DNA of 64,000 bases, from positions 18,659-82,658 of the forward strand of contig CAYNRG010000006.1 of assembly GCA_964399545.1 (NCBI GenBank), read 5' to 3'. The notes beneath the pieces were generated by a model. It did not search any database. It was not told where the DNA came from and saw only the letters and a list, made by a program, of their open reading frames with translations. Positions 43,791 to 53,121 of the stretch are shown piece by piece; position 1 is the stretch's first letter, and each line of letters starts with the position of its first letter. Source of the DNA: CAYNRG01 sp964399545 (GTDB lineage: Bacteria > Bacillota_I > Bacilli_A > Erysipelotrichales > Erysipelotrichaceae). The position numbers and the translations under genes were made by a program.

Positions 43791-45184
43791 TGATACAATC
43801 AAATAATAATGAAAGAAAAAACGATAAAAATGCAGATTCTAAATTAGAATTAGCGAATAAGATTGCACACCAAAGTAAGAAAGTGGCGAAAACATATGCG
43901 CGATTTGAAGATTTGTTATTTCGAGTGATACGTAACTTGAGTGCATGGATTGATAGGATTTTATTTAATTCTAAATTCACCTTACTCGTTTCGTTGGTTT
44001 TAGCCATATTTCTATACTTTACAATTAACTTTAATGCTCAAAATTCCTTATTTGGCACGCCACTGGTGAATGCAAAAGGTCTGAGTAATGTATCGGTAGT
44101 TGCGCGATATAATAGTGATGTATTTGAAGTCGCAGGATTGCCGACAACAGCAAATATTACCATTATGGGAGAGGGTTCCAATGTCAATGCTGCCGCAAGT
44201 CAAAAGGGAATTGTGGTTGCTAATTTAGAAGGATTAACTGAAGGAACACATCAGGTCAAACTAGCCGTGGAAGGGTTCAATGATAATGTGGATATTAAAA
44301 TTGAACCAAGTGTTGCGGTAGTTAACTTAAAGAAAAAGAGTACAGGTCAATTTGATATTGGTTATGATTTCATTAACCAATCTAAAATGAATAGTATTTA
44401 TAGCTTGGGAGTTCCTGAGTTTGAATATTCAAAAGTTAATGTACGGGCATCAAAAGATACATTAGATAGTATTGCTTTTATTAAAGCGTTGATAGATGTT
44501 ACAGGAGTTGAATCCGATTTTCAGCAAGAAGCAATATTAGCAGCTTATGATAAAAAGGGAATGCCAGTAAATGCCGAAATTATTCCAAATACAATTAATG
44601 TTAAAGTTGGAGTGACATCACCGAATAAAGTGGTTCCAATTAAGGTAGAGGTTACAGGTGAAGTTCCAGGAGGTATGGCTATTGAGACAATTATTATGGA
44701 TCATGAAACAGTAACTATCTATGCATCAGATTCAGTACTAAGTAAAATTGATTCAGTTGTTGTCACTGTTGATGCAACAACTTTGACCAAAGATACGACG
44801 GTTTCACGTGCAATTACACTTCCAGCAGGAGTGAAAGAAGCGACGATTAATCAAGTTACAATGGAAGTGACTTTAGGAGAAGGAGTCGTAAGGACGGTAG
44901 AAAATGTACCAATATTTGTTAAGAATAACATCAATAAATACACTTTAGCTCCATTGAATGATCAAACTAGTGTAAATGTTGAAGTTTTTGGAACACAAAG
45001 TAATGTGGATAAAGTGAATGGTGATAATATTAGTGTTTATTTTGATATGAGTGCAGCTGTTTTGGGAGATCAAGAATTTTCTTTAATGGTTGAGCAACCA
45101 TTTGGAAGCTTTGTTAAGTATTCTATTCCACAACCAACGATTTTAGTTAATGTATCGGGAAGTACAGAAGAGTCAGGAGAATAA
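43790..45184 (+). CDS. cdaR: YbbR-like protein (CdaA regulator CdaR)
   Basis: A 464-residue regulator of CdaA. A charged cytoplasmic N-terminus of about 60 residues, one membrane helix (about 62-82), and several YbbR repeats outside the membrane. The long N-terminal cytoplasmic part is larger than in B. subtilis YbbR, matching the extended CdaA tail beside it. Its ATG overlaps the cdaA stop (TAATG), so the two are coupled. Confidence 0.93.
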   Translation: MIQSNNNERKNDKNADSKLELANKIAHQSKKVAKTYARFEDLLFRVIRNLSAWIDRILFNSKFTLLVSLVLAIFLYFTINFNAQNSLFGTPLVNAKGLSNVSVVARYNSDVFEVAGLPTTANITIMGEGSNVNAAASQKGIVVANLEGLTEGTHQVKLAVEGFNDNVDIKIEPSVAVVNLKKKSTGQFDIGYDFINQSKMNSIYSLGVPEFEYSKVNVRASKDTLDSIAFIKALIDVTGVESDFQQEAILAAYDKKGMPVNAEIIPNTINVKVGVTSPNKVVPIKVEVTGEVPGGMAIETIIMDHETVTIYASDSVLSKIDSVVVTVDATTLTKDTTVSRAITLPAGVKEATINQVTMEVTLGEGVVRTVENVPIFVKNNINKYTLAPLNDQTSVNVEVFGTQSNVDKVNGDNISVYFDMSAAVLGDQEFSLMVEQPFGSFVKYSIPQPTILVNVSGSTEESGE

Positions 45185-45186
45185 GT

Positions 45187-46524
45187 ATGGGAAAATATTT
45201 TGGAACAGATGGAATTCGTGGCGAAGCCAATGTAGTGTTAGATGCAGAGAGAGCTTTTAAAATTGGACGATATCTAGGGTATTATTACAAGAAAAAAGGA
45301 ATTGGAAAGATTTTAATTGGAAAGGATACTCGATTATCAAGTAGCATGTTTGAGATGGCGTTGGCAGCGGGAGTAACTGCTAATGGCTGTGCTGCATATT
45401 TAGTTAATTATTGTCCAACGCCAGCAATTGCATATTTAGTTGGTCATAAAGATTTTGATTGTGGTGTGATGATTTCTGCAAGTCATAATCCATATTATGA
45501 TAATGGAATTAAAATTTTTAACCAGGATGGAGTGAAAATTAGTCCAGAGATTGAAACCTTGATTGAAGACTATATTGATGGAAAAGAGGAAATCCCTTAT
45601 GAGACGCATGATAATATTGGCGCGGTAGTTAGTTATCCTCAAGGGCTTGAACTATACATCGATTGGCTTGAACAACAATATCCACTTCATCTTAAAGGAA
45701 TGAAGATTGTTGTGGATTGTGCAAATGGAAGTGCTAGTACAACTGCAGTTCAATTGCTATCTCGCTATGGAGCTGATATTGAAGTTTTATATAATGATCC
45801 AAATGGAGTAAATATTAATACACAATGTGGATCTACTCATCCTGAGCGATTACAAAAATTTATAAAAGATAATGGTGCGGATATCGGGCTTGCTTTTGAT
45901 GGAGATGCAGACCGATTGATTGCGGTTAACTCTGAAGGTGATTTAGTAACTGGAGACCATGTTTTGTATTTTTGTTCAAAAGCAATGAAGCAAAAAGGAA
46001 ACTTAAATAAAAATACAGTAGTTACAACAGTGATGGCTAACTTAGGACTTTTTAAAGCATTAGAAAAGGCAGGGATTCAAACTTCAATTACTCAAGTTGG
46101 AGATAAATATGTTTATGATGAAATGGTCAAGCAAGACTATGATTTTGGTGGGGAGCAGTCAGGGCATATTATCTTTAAGAAATATCTTCCAACAGGAGAT
46201 GGCTTGCAGACAGCTTTAAACATTTTGTCAGTCATGAATGAAACAGGTAAAACATTAATTGAACTTTGCGAAGGATTAAAGATTTATCCACAATTATTAA
46301 TCAATGTTAAAGTGAGAGATAAAGAAGAAGCCATGAATGATGAGACGGTAAAAAAAGAAGTAGACAGCGTTAATCAAGAACTTGAAGGAAATGGACGAAT
46401 TTTAGTTCGCCCATCTGGAACAGAACCACTAGTACGTGTCATGGTCGAAGCTGAAAATGATCAATTATGTAATGATTATGCTCAGCGTATTGTAAGAATT
46501 TTGGAAGATAAGTTTAAGGGGTAA
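45187..46524 (+). CDS. glmM: Phosphoglucosamine mutase
   Basis: Converts glucosamine-6-P to glucosamine-1-P for cell wall precursor synthesis. 445 residues. The phosphoserine loop is ISASHNP, the Mg site DGDADRL, and the C-terminal phosphate-binding loop RPSGTEPLVRV. GlmM binds and inhibits CdaA in Bacillus and Lactococcus. It starts 2 bp after cdaR. Confidence 0.96.
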   Translation: MGKYFGTDGIRGEANVVLDAERAFKIGRYLGYYYKKKGIGKILIGKDTRLSSSMFEMALAAGVTANGCAAYLVNYCPTPAIAYLVGHKDFDCGVMISASHNPYYDNGIKIFNQDGVKISPEIETLIEDYIDGKEEIPYETHDNIGAVVSYPQGLELYIDWLEQQYPLHLKGMKIVVDCANGSASTTAVQLLSRYGADIEVLYNDPNGVNINTQCGSTHPERLQKFIKDNGADIGLAFDGDADRLIAVNSEGDLVTGDHVLYFCSKAMKQKGNLNKNTVVTTVMANLGLFKALEKAGIQTSITQVGDKYVYDEMVKQDYDFGGEQSGHIIFKKYLPTGDGLQTALNILSVMNETGKTLIELCEGLKIYPQLLINVKVRDKEEAMNDETVKKEVDSVNQELEGNGRILVRPSGTEPLVRVMVEAENDQLCNDYAQRIVRILEDKFKG

Positions 46525-46532
46525 GAAGTGAA

Positions 46533-46569
46533 TAAAGGGGTCGCTTTGAAGAGAAGCCGACCTTTTCTT
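46533..46569 (+). terminator. Probable terminator after glmM
   Basis: An imperfect stem (AAAGGGGTCGCTT with AAGCCGACCTTTT, with bulges) is followed by a short T run. Confidence 0.55.
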
Positions 46570-46652
46570 ATTGATTTAAAAGATTTTACATAGTTTTTAG
46601 TCTTAAAATTAGGTATAATGAACTTGAAAAAGGTTAGAAAGTGAGGAACTTT

Positions 46653-47318
46653 ATGTCCACAAGAAAAGTAATTAGTATTGTTGAAGATGAAAAAGATTTA
46701 AATGAGTTAGTAAAACGCTATTTGGAAAAAGAAAAGTATGATGTACGGGCCTATTTAAGTTTTGATGAAGCAGCATTACATACTAGTGATGATGATGTTC
46801 ATTTATGGGTTTTAGATATCATGTTAGATAATAAAAGTGGATTTGATTTAATTGAAGAAATTCGTATGAATAATCCAGAAGTCCCTGTTATTTTTATGTC
46901 TGCTCGCGATAAAGAATTTGACCGAATTATTGGACTAGAAAAGGGAAGTGATGATTATATTACAAAACCATTTTCACCGAAAGAATTAGTACTTCGCGTC
47001 AATAAACTAATAAAAAGAGTATATAAAGATGAAATTGTAAATATTAAGATTGATGAGTATGAGATTGATGAGGAACAGCATATTGTGTATGCAGCAGGAG
47101 AAGAAGTTGAATTAACTACAAAAGAGTTTGATTTGCTTTTAATGTTTGTCAAACATAAGGGAACTGCTTTTTCTCGTGAGCAAATTCTAGAAAAGGTATG
47201 GGATATTAATTATTTTGGATCAGATAGGGTTGTGGATGATACATTGAGAAGACTAAGGAAGAAGATGCCAAAACTTAATATTCAAACAATTTATGGGCTA
47301 GGGTATCGATTAGGATAA
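46653..47318 (+). CDS. OmpR-family response regulator (CssR-like)
   Basis: A 221-residue response regulator: receiver domain with phospho-acceptor Asp55 (WVLDIMLDN), conserved Lys in YITKPFSP, and a C-terminal winged helix ending VDDTLRRLRKKMPKLNIQT and GLGYRLG. The start at 46653 has GTGAGGA upstream; an in-frame GTG at 46641 is less likely. TATAAT at 46614 may be its -10. It is coupled to the kinase gene by TAATG. It recalls CssR of the secretion-stress system, but I cannot show orthology. Confidence 0.92.
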   Translation: MSTRKVISIVEDEKDLNELVKRYLEKEKYDVRAYLSFDEAALHTSDDDVHLWVLDIMLDNKSGFDLIEEIRMNNPEVPVIFMSARDKEFDRIIGLEKGSDDYITKPFSPKELVLRVNKLIKRVYKDEIVNIKIDEYEIDEEQHIVYAAGEEVELTTKEFDLLLMFVKHKGTAFSREQILEKVWDINYFGSDRVVDDTLRRLRKKMPKLNIQTIYGLGYRLG

Positions 47319-48646
47319 TGAAGCGATTACGATTATGGATTAAAGAATTATCCCTATCTCAGCAATTATTAACGATTATTTTCGTTGTAGTTACCGTGTT
47401 TGTTTTGTTTTTCTTTGTATTTTTAGCTAACTCATTGGATGACTTTGTTGAGGGAGAAATGTATAAAACAATTCATCGCTCACAAGAAAATGTAGAATTC
47501 TATACAGAAAATGGTTATTCATTAGATAAGTTTGCAGATCATATTGATCCGAATACAGCTCATATTTTATATGATGCCAATCATGGAGTCTATCGATTAG
47601 TTGGAAACCCTCAATTGAGCATTGAGGATACCAATAAGGTTTTGATCAACATTTCAGAAGGAAGAACAGTAGACGATATTTATAGTAAAGATAATTATCA
47701 TGTTTTGTACAGCGTGAAAGAAATAAGATCAGATTTTTATCTAATTTCGATGATTAGTAATGAGTATTTTTCTCAATATCGCAGTGCTTTAGTAAATAGT
47801 GTAATTAATTTGAACTTACTAGTGGTGAGTATACTGTTTATGCTATTGATGATTTGGATTGGAACGATTATCCATCCTTTAAATTTAATTCGCAGTTATG
47901 TTGATAGAATTCGCCGTGAAGAGAAGCCGGATTTAAAAATTGATCGCCGTGATGAAATTGGCGCTGTTGCCGATGCTTTAGTTATGATGAAAGAAGAACT
48001 AGAGACACAAAAACAAATTCGAGAAGAAATGATTCAAAATATTTCGCATGATTTAAAAACACCAATAGCTACAATAAAATCTTATGGGGAGAGTATAAAA
48101 GATGGTATCTACCCATATGAAACACTAGAAAAAAGTGTTGATGTGATTATTGAACATGCAAATAGGCTAGAGAAAAAAGTATATAGCTTAATTATGTTTA
48201 ATAAAATGGGATATTTGACATCGGATTCTAGTAAATCCACCGTGGATATGAAAGATATTATTCAAAAAGTAATCTTATCTTTGAAAGTCATTCGTCCGCA
48301 AATTGAGATTACGACAGATTTGAAAGATGGAGTTTACTTTATTGGTGAAGAGGAACCATGGAGAATTGTGGTTGAGAATATTTTGGATAATGCATTGCGA
48401 TATGCACGAACAAGAATTCATTTTGAGCTAAAAGGAAAAGAATTATTAGTTTCTAATGATGGGGAACAAATAAAACAAGATCATTTAAAACGCTTATTCC
48501 GACCTTATGAAAAAGGGACTGATGGACAGTTTGGGTTAGGGTTATCTATTGTTAATCGTGTTTGTACAAGCTATGGTTATCGTGTTTGGGCAGAAAATCT
48601 TAACGATGGAGTTTGTTTTAAAATTAGAGAAAAGTCAGCGTGTTAA
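47318..48646 (+). CDS. Sensor histidine kinase
   Basis: A 442-residue membrane kinase: helix 1 at about 17-40, an extracytoplasmic sensor of about 120 residues, helix 2 at about 160-183, a HAMP-like linker, HisKA with NISHDLKTP, and an ATPase domain with NILDNALRYA, and GLGLSIV. It phosphorylates the response regulator encoded just upstream. The stimulus is unknown; envelope or secretion stress is a guess from the CssS-like layout. Confidence 0.92.
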   Translation: MKRLRLWIKELSLSQQLLTIIFVVVTVFVLFFFVFLANSLDDFVEGEMYKTIHRSQENVEFYTENGYSLDKFADHIDPNTAHILYDANHGVYRLVGNPQLSIEDTNKVLINISEGRTVDDIYSKDNYHVLYSVKEIRSDFYLISMISNEYFSQYRSALVNSVINLNLLVVSILFMLLMIWIGTIIHPLNLIRSYVDRIRREEKPDLKIDRRDEIGAVADALVMMKEELETQKQIREEMIQNISHDLKTPIATIKSYGESIKDGIYPYETLEKSVDVIIEHANRLEKKVYSLIMFNKMGYLTSDSSKSTVDMKDIIQKVILSLKVIRPQIEITTDLKDGVYFIGEEEPWRIVVENILDNALRYARTRIHFELKGKELLVSNDGEQIKQDHLKRLFRPYEKGTDGQFGLGLSIVNRVCTSYGYRVWAENLNDGVCFKIREKSAC

Positions 48647-48653
48647 GAAGAAT

Positions 48654-48700
48654 AAAAAAATCTCTTTTATCCATAATGTTATGGACGATAGAGATTTTTT
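48654..48700. terminator. Bidirectional terminator between convergent genes
   Basis: An outer stem (A-run plus TCTC with GAGA plus T-run) encloses an inner hairpin (TCCATAA with TTATGGA). T-runs exist on both strands, serving the kinase gene and the reverse-strand SPFH operon. Confidence 0.8.
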
Positions 48701-48708
48701 ATTGATTT

Positions 48709-49605
48709 CTAATTTTTTGGGTTTTTCAATGTTTCTGCTAATCCCGTTAGAGTTCCTGCAATATTTTGAAGATCCGATGGAATAATAATTTTTGTTGATT
48801 GTCCATCAGCTACTTTTTCTAAAGTTTCAAATCCTTTGATTGTTAAGAAAGCTTGATTTGGATTCGAGTTATTGATCAAAGAAATTCCTTTAGCCTGAGC
48901 AATATATACACGTTCCATTGCTTGCGCTTGACCTTCAGCCTCAGAAATCGTTGCCTCTTTCTTTGCTTCGGCACGAAGAACCATAGCTTCTTTTTCTCCC
49001 TCAGCTGTTAAGATAGCGGCACGCTTTTCTCCTTCAGCTTGAAGTATTTTTTCACGACGCTCACGTTCCGCACGCATTTGTTTTTCCATAGCTTCTTGGA
49101 TATCGCGTGGAGGAATGATGTTTTTAACTTCGACACGTCCGACTTTAATTCCCCATGGATCAGTTGCTTCATCCAAGATAGATCTCATTTTTGTATTGAT
49201 AATATCACGTGAAGTTAGAGTTTCATCTAATTCTAAATCCCCGATAATATTTCTTAATGTTGTTGCAGTTAAATTTTCAATAGCACTTAGTGGACGTTCT
49301 ACTCCATAAGTGTACATCTTAGGGTCTGTAATTTGGAAGTAAACCACAGTATCAATCTGCATGGTAACATTATCTTTTGTAATTACTGGTTGTGGTGCAA
49401 AGTCACGCACAATTTCTTTTAGTGTAACTCGATTGCTAATTCGATCTGCAAAAGGTATTAAGATATGCACTCCATTTTTCCATGTTGTGTGGTAAGAACC
49501 AAAACGTTCAATAACAAATGAGTTTGCTTGCGGTACTACTTTAATATAATAGGCAAGAACTGCCCCGATAGCCGCAAGGGTAAATAAAAATCCCATAAAT
49601 TCCAT
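48709..49605 (-). CDS. SPFH/stomatin-family membrane protein
   Basis: A 298-residue slipin/stomatin-like protein. One N-terminal membrane helix, then the SPFH (band 7) domain (about 20-180; motifs RFGSYHTTW and YGVERPLSAIENLTATTLRN) and an Ala/Glu-rich coiled coil (about 180-240; repeated AEGEK). It should form large membrane rings or lipid microdomains. The NfeD-family protein encoded just upstream is its usual partner. AAGGAGG lies 11 bases before the ATG. Confidence 0.92.
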   Translation of the reverse strand: MEFMGFLFTLAAIGAVLAYYIKVVPQANSFVIERFGSYHTTWKNGVHILIPFADRISNRVTLKEIVRDFAPQPVITKDNVTMQIDTVVYFQITDPKMYTYGVERPLSAIENLTATTLRNIIGDLELDETLTSRDIINTKMRSILDEATDPWGIKVGRVEVKNIIPPRDIQEAMEKQMRAERERREKILQAEGEKRAAILTAEGEKEAMVLRAEAKKEATISEAEGQAQAMERVYIAQAKGISLINNSNPNQAFLTIKGFETLEKVADGQSTKIIIPSDLQNIAGTLTGLAETLKNPKN

Positions 49606-49626
49606 AATTCAATAATCCTCCTTATT

Positions 49627-50052
49627 TTATATTTTTTTAACAATTACTTTTGAACCATCAATAGCTAATACTTCAACAAGTTCTCCTTGAGCAATTTCAT
49701 TTCCATCGACAGAAACAGAATGCCATTCAACTCCTTGAATTTTTACACTTCCCCATGTATCGGAAGTGATGGGTGAAATCAGCCTAGCTTGTTGTCCGAT
49801 AACACGATCGGCGTTGGTTGGAATAAAGTTAGTTTTCATATATTTTTTGACAATAGGTCGACAAACAATGATAAAAGTTAACGACACCACAAAAAATATA
49901 ACTGCTTGCCAAGCAAAACTTAATCCCATCTGCATCGCGATTAATGCCGCGATAGCTCCTACTGAGAACCAAATTGACGATAAGTCAGTTGCGGCTATAG
50001 CTTCAAGGGCGATAGCGAAAACAAATATAATAATCCATAATCCTAATTCCAT
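49627..50052 (-). CDS. NfeD-family membrane protein
   Basis: A 141-residue protein with three hydrophobic helices in the first 80 residues and a C-terminal OB-fold NfeD domain (about 80-141; QARLISPITSDTWGSVKIQG). It is the short NfeD type, without a ClpP-like protease domain. These act with SPFH proteins, here the gene 21 bp downstream, and the pairing is conserved across bacteria. Confidence 0.88.
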   Translation of the reverse strand: MELGLWIIIFVFAIALEAIAATDLSSIWFSVGAIAALIAMQMGLSFAWQAVIFFVVSLTFIIVCRPIVKKYMKTNFIPTNADRVIGQQARLISPITSDTWGSVKIQGVEWHSVSVDGNEIAQGELVEVLAIDGSKVIVKKI

Positions 50053-50054
50053 AA

Positions 50055-50429
50055 CTATCCTCTCCTTATCTGGCTTTTCAAATCGATGATTAGCATTTTT
50101 TCTTTTTCATCAAAATGAGCTGGAAACTTTTGTCCATTGGGTTCTTCTTTTATTAATTCTCCAATTTTAGTCGCTATATTCTTATTGCTGATTCTTGCAT
50201 AGCCTTTACCAATAGATACTTTATGCAATTGGTGAGAAGGAATCAAGTTTAGATCCACTTCTTTTTTTGAAATTGGGCGGAGTGCGACTTGATACTTATC
50301 TTGATCAATTCCAATACAACACCATCCACTATTTTCAAAGTGAGTTAAAGCAACAGAGTTTAATGTCAGATTGTGTGGAGCAAGAGTGACGACAGAAGCA
50401 TTAGTAGTTCCAGAGATCCATTTAAACAT
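50055..50429 (-). CDS. Hypothetical protein upstream of nfeD/SPFH
   Basis: I do not recognise this 124-residue protein. It is soluble with no signal peptide or membrane helix, predicted mixed alpha/beta, with a conserved-looking centre (KVSIGKGYARISNK). Its stop is 2 bp before the nfeD start on the minus strand, so it is the first gene of the NfeD-SPFH operon. GAAAGGAAAAA lies about 11 bases upstream of the ATG, and an extended -10 (TGCTATGAT) is just before that. The gene context suggests a link to the membrane microdomain system. Confidence 0.72.
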   Translation of the reverse strand: MFKWISGTTNASVVTLAPHNLTLNSVALTHFENSGWCCIGIDQDKYQVALRPISKKEVDLNLIPSHQLHKVSIGKGYARISNKNIATKIGELIKEEPNGQKFPAHFDEKEKMLIIDLKSQIRRG

Positions 50430-50553
50430 ATAAAGTTTTTCCTTTCTATGACAATATCATAGCACATACTTCTTTTTCTTACAATACTTATTTTTCTTAT
50501 TTCTTTTAAAAATGCAACTTTTCAAGTACAATAGTTAAAGAGGGGGAATCAAA

Positions 50554-51315
50554 GTGACGATGGTAAAAATAGGGGAACTTCAATGTCATATTGTAACCAA
50601 AGGCCAAGGAGTAGATGTGGTTTTATTACATGGTTGGGGACAGAATACTGAGATGATGCAGTTTATACAAGATCATCTGCAGCCGTTCTTTCGTGTAACT
50701 AATTTGGATTTCCCAGGATTTGGAAAAAGTGAAGAAATGAAAGAACCTTGGAGTGTTCAAAGATATACAGAATTTTTAGAAGAAGTGTGTGCAGAACTGG
50801 GTATTGATAATCCGATTTTAATTGGACACTCTTTTGGGTGTCGGGTAGCGATTCGTTATGCAGCTAAACATTCAGTACAGAAGATGATTCTTACAGGTGC
50901 TGCAGGAATTCGACCTAAGAAAACTTTAATAAATAAACTTCGACTTCTTACATATAAAGTAGCAAAGAAAGGCTTACAAGTCTTTGGAGCGAAGGAGCTA
51001 CAAGAGAAATTAAAAAAGAAGTTTGGATCTGCTGACTATAAAAATGCTTCAGGAGTGATGAGAGATACTTTAGTAAAAGTGGTGCAAGATGATATAACTG
51101 ATTTATTGAATCAAATTGAGTGTCCTGTTTTATTGGTATGGGGTGATCAGGATGATGCAACACCACTTTGGATGGGGAAAATGATGGAAAAAGAAATGAA
51201 AAATGCAGGACTAGCTATTTTTGAAGGAGATGGGCACTATGCTTACTTTAATCAAAGCCAGCGGTTTTGCCGAATATTGGATGTATTCTTAGAGAAAGAA
51301 AAAGAGGAGAAATAA
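50554..51315 (+). CDS. Alpha/beta hydrolase
   Basis: A 253-residue alpha/beta hydrolase with the oxyanion region LLHGWGQN, nucleophile GHSFGCR, acid in WGDQDDATP and catalytic His in GDGHYAYF. Substrate unknown. The GTG at 50554 has AGAGGGGGA upstream; ATG 50560 is an alternative. A Mur ligase-like gene follows directly, so a wall-related role is possible. Confidence 0.88.
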   Translation: MTMVKIGELQCHIVTKGQGVDVVLLHGWGQNTEMMQFIQDHLQPFFRVTNLDFPGFGKSEEMKEPWSVQRYTEFLEEVCAELGIDNPILIGHSFGCRVAIRYAAKHSVQKMILTGAAGIRPKKTLINKLRLLTYKVAKKGLQVFGAKELQEKLKKKFGSADYKNASGVMRDTLVKVVQDDITDLLNQIECPVLLVWGDQDDATPLWMGKMMEKEMKNAGLAIFEGDGHYAYFNQSQRFCRILDVFLEKEKEEK

Positions 51316-52905
51316 ATGACATATACACTAGTTGAAATTATAGCTATGAGTACTCTTTTTCTTTTGTTTACTGCAGTTCCAACAAAGCGTGCCTTACACA
51401 TGTTTCAACAAAATCGCTATGAGCTAAAAAGGTATACTGATTGGGCGGTTGCAGCAGTACAAAAGATGAAAAGTCAACAATGGGTGGTTGTGGTACTCTT
51501 AATCATAGCACTGATTATGGAATATAAATTTAGAACAGTAGTTCTGAAGACATTTTTAATTTTGATGATGGGAACTGGAATCCTTTTTCAATTTTATTCT
51601 GAGATGAAAAAAGAGTATATTAAGCCACTCGTTTTTACAAATCGAGTAAAGCGCCAAGTGGGAGCGTTTATCTTGTTGCATTTCTTTTGGATTTTATGGT
51701 TATTAACAGGGAGTACATTACAGATTTCATTAGGAATGACCATCGGATACATAGGACCATGGCTTTTAATTTTAGGTGTCCATGCGATTACATTACCAAT
51801 TGAAGAAAATATCAAGAAGCAATTTTTGACTAAAGCAAAGAAAATTGTAGGAGAGCACAAACAACTAATTAAGATAGGAATTACAGGAAGTTATGGGAAG
51901 ACAACAAGTAAAAATATTGTTCAAGCCATTTTGTCTGAGCGTTTTTACTCTTTAATGACACCTGCATCTTTTAACACTCCGATGGGAATTACAATTACTA
52001 TTCGAGAAAAATTGAAACCTATTCATGAAGTTTTTGTATGTGAAATGGGCGCTGACCATGTGGGCGATATTCAAGAGCTTTGTGATTTTGTCCAGCCCAA
52101 GATAGGGCTAGTGACATCTATTGGGCCTCAACATTTGAATACATTTGGAAATTTAGAAAATATCATCAAAGAAAAAATGCAATTGATTGAAAAGCTACCT
52201 CCAGATGGAGTGGGAATTATAAACTTGGATAATGAATATATTCGAAATTATCAGGTTCAAAACACATGTCGATTAGTACGCTATGGAATTGAGAATAAAA
52301 GTGGCGATTATTATGCAAAAGAGATTGAATATAGTCCTAAAGGAAGTCAATTTATTGTAGTTGCTGGAGAAGAAGAAATTTCATTTGAAACGAAACTTTT
52401 AGGGGAGCATAACATTGCTAATATTTTATCGGCAATTGCTATTGCGAAAGAATTAGGTATGGATTGGAAAGAAATTCAAAGAGCAGTGAAATTAATTGAT
52501 TATGTGGAGCATCGATTAGAATTAAAGAAAATACAAGGCTATACATTTATTGATAATGCTTTTAATTCAAATCCAGTAGGAGCAGCAATGTCTCTTCAAG
52601 TTTTAAAGATGATGCCTAATAAACGATTTATTATTACTCCTGGAATGATTGACTTAGGATCGCAACAAGAAACATTAAATAAAGAATTTGGGAAAAAGAT
52701 GAAGGGGAGTGCGGATGTTGTTCTTTTAGTGGGTATTGAACAGACAAAGCCTATTCTGGATGGGTTAACCGAAGTTGGATTTAATGCGGAGGATATCCAT
52801 GTTTGCAAGACAGTGAAAGAAGCTTTTCACCTTGTTTATCAGTTGGCGACATTCGAAGATACTATTCTTTTAGAAAATGATTTGCCAGATGCCTTTAATT
52901 ATTAA
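51316..52905 (+). CDS. Membrane-associated Mur ligase family protein (MurF-like)
   Basis: A 529-residue protein. The first 160 residues contain about four hydrophobic helices, which standard MurF lacks. The rest is a Mur ligase: ATP loop GSYGKTTSKN, CEMGADHVGDI, NLDNEYIRNYQ, GEHNIANILSAIAIA, and the substrate region YVEHRLELKK with IDNAFNSNP. Mur ligases add amino acids to wall precursors; the exact acceptor here is unclear. It starts one base after the hydrolase gene. A second, soluble murF presumably lies elsewhere. Confidence 0.85.
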   Translation: MTYTLVEIIAMSTLFLLFTAVPTKRALHMFQQNRYELKRYTDWAVAAVQKMKSQQWVVVVLLIIALIMEYKFRTVVLKTFLILMMGTGILFQFYSEMKKEYIKPLVFTNRVKRQVGAFILLHFFWILWLLTGSTLQISLGMTIGYIGPWLLILGVHAITLPIEENIKKQFLTKAKKIVGEHKQLIKIGITGSYGKTTSKNIVQAILSERFYSLMTPASFNTPMGITITIREKLKPIHEVFVCEMGADHVGDIQELCDFVQPKIGLVTSIGPQHLNTFGNLENIIKEKMQLIEKLPPDGVGIINLDNEYIRNYQVQNTCRLVRYGIENKSGDYYAKEIEYSPKGSQFIVVAGEEEISFETKLLGEHNIANILSAIAIAKELGMDWKEIQRAVKLIDYVEHRLELKKIQGYTFIDNAFNSNPVGAAMSLQVLKMMPNKRFIITPGMIDLGSQQETLNKEFGKKMKGSADVVLLVGIEQTKPILDGLTEVGFNAEDIHVCKTVKEAFHLVYQLATFEDTILLENDLPDAFNY

Positions 52906-52923
52906 TCAATTGAAACTGTCTAC

Positions 52924-53044
52924 TTGACAGGGTGCACATCGTCTTTTCAGCAGCTTTTCATTTATATAAGGAAGTGATGTAGAAATTCATACTCATACCA
53001 GCATTTATTTAGGGTGAAAAAGCTGTTGTATACTGTCAATTTTT
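52924..53044 (+). ncRNA. Possible structured RNA: nested long-range hairpin
   Basis: An outer stem TTGACAG (52924-52930) with CTGTCAA (53033-53039) encloses a 13-bp stem CAGCAGCTTTTCA (52948-52960) with TGAAAAAGCTGTTG (53015-53028, one bulge) around a 54-nt loop. TTTTTC follows directly. The end looks like a terminator, but the ~120-nt folding unit is larger than any ordinary terminator and I cannot match it to a known RNA. It lies between the Mur ligase gene and the purine riboswitch promoter. Confidence 0.35.
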
Positions 53045-53081
53045 CTTCGATTGTTGCAATGATAATTTATATCGTAGTAGG

Positions 53082-53110
53082 TTGAATTGAGTATCAAAAT
53101 AGTGTATTAT
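53082..53110 (+). promoter_or_regulatory. Promoter of the purine riboswitch and permease
   Basis: TTGAAT (53082-53087) and TATTAT (53105-53110) are spaced by 17 bp, 12 bp before the riboswitch. Confidence 0.62.
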
Positions 53111-53121
53111 ACAAGAGGATA

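Noticed and set aside
46591..46619. Full promoter before the response regulator
   Set aside because: TATAAT at 46614-46619 is good but no -35 element is present at the right spacing, so I did not list it as a supported promoter.
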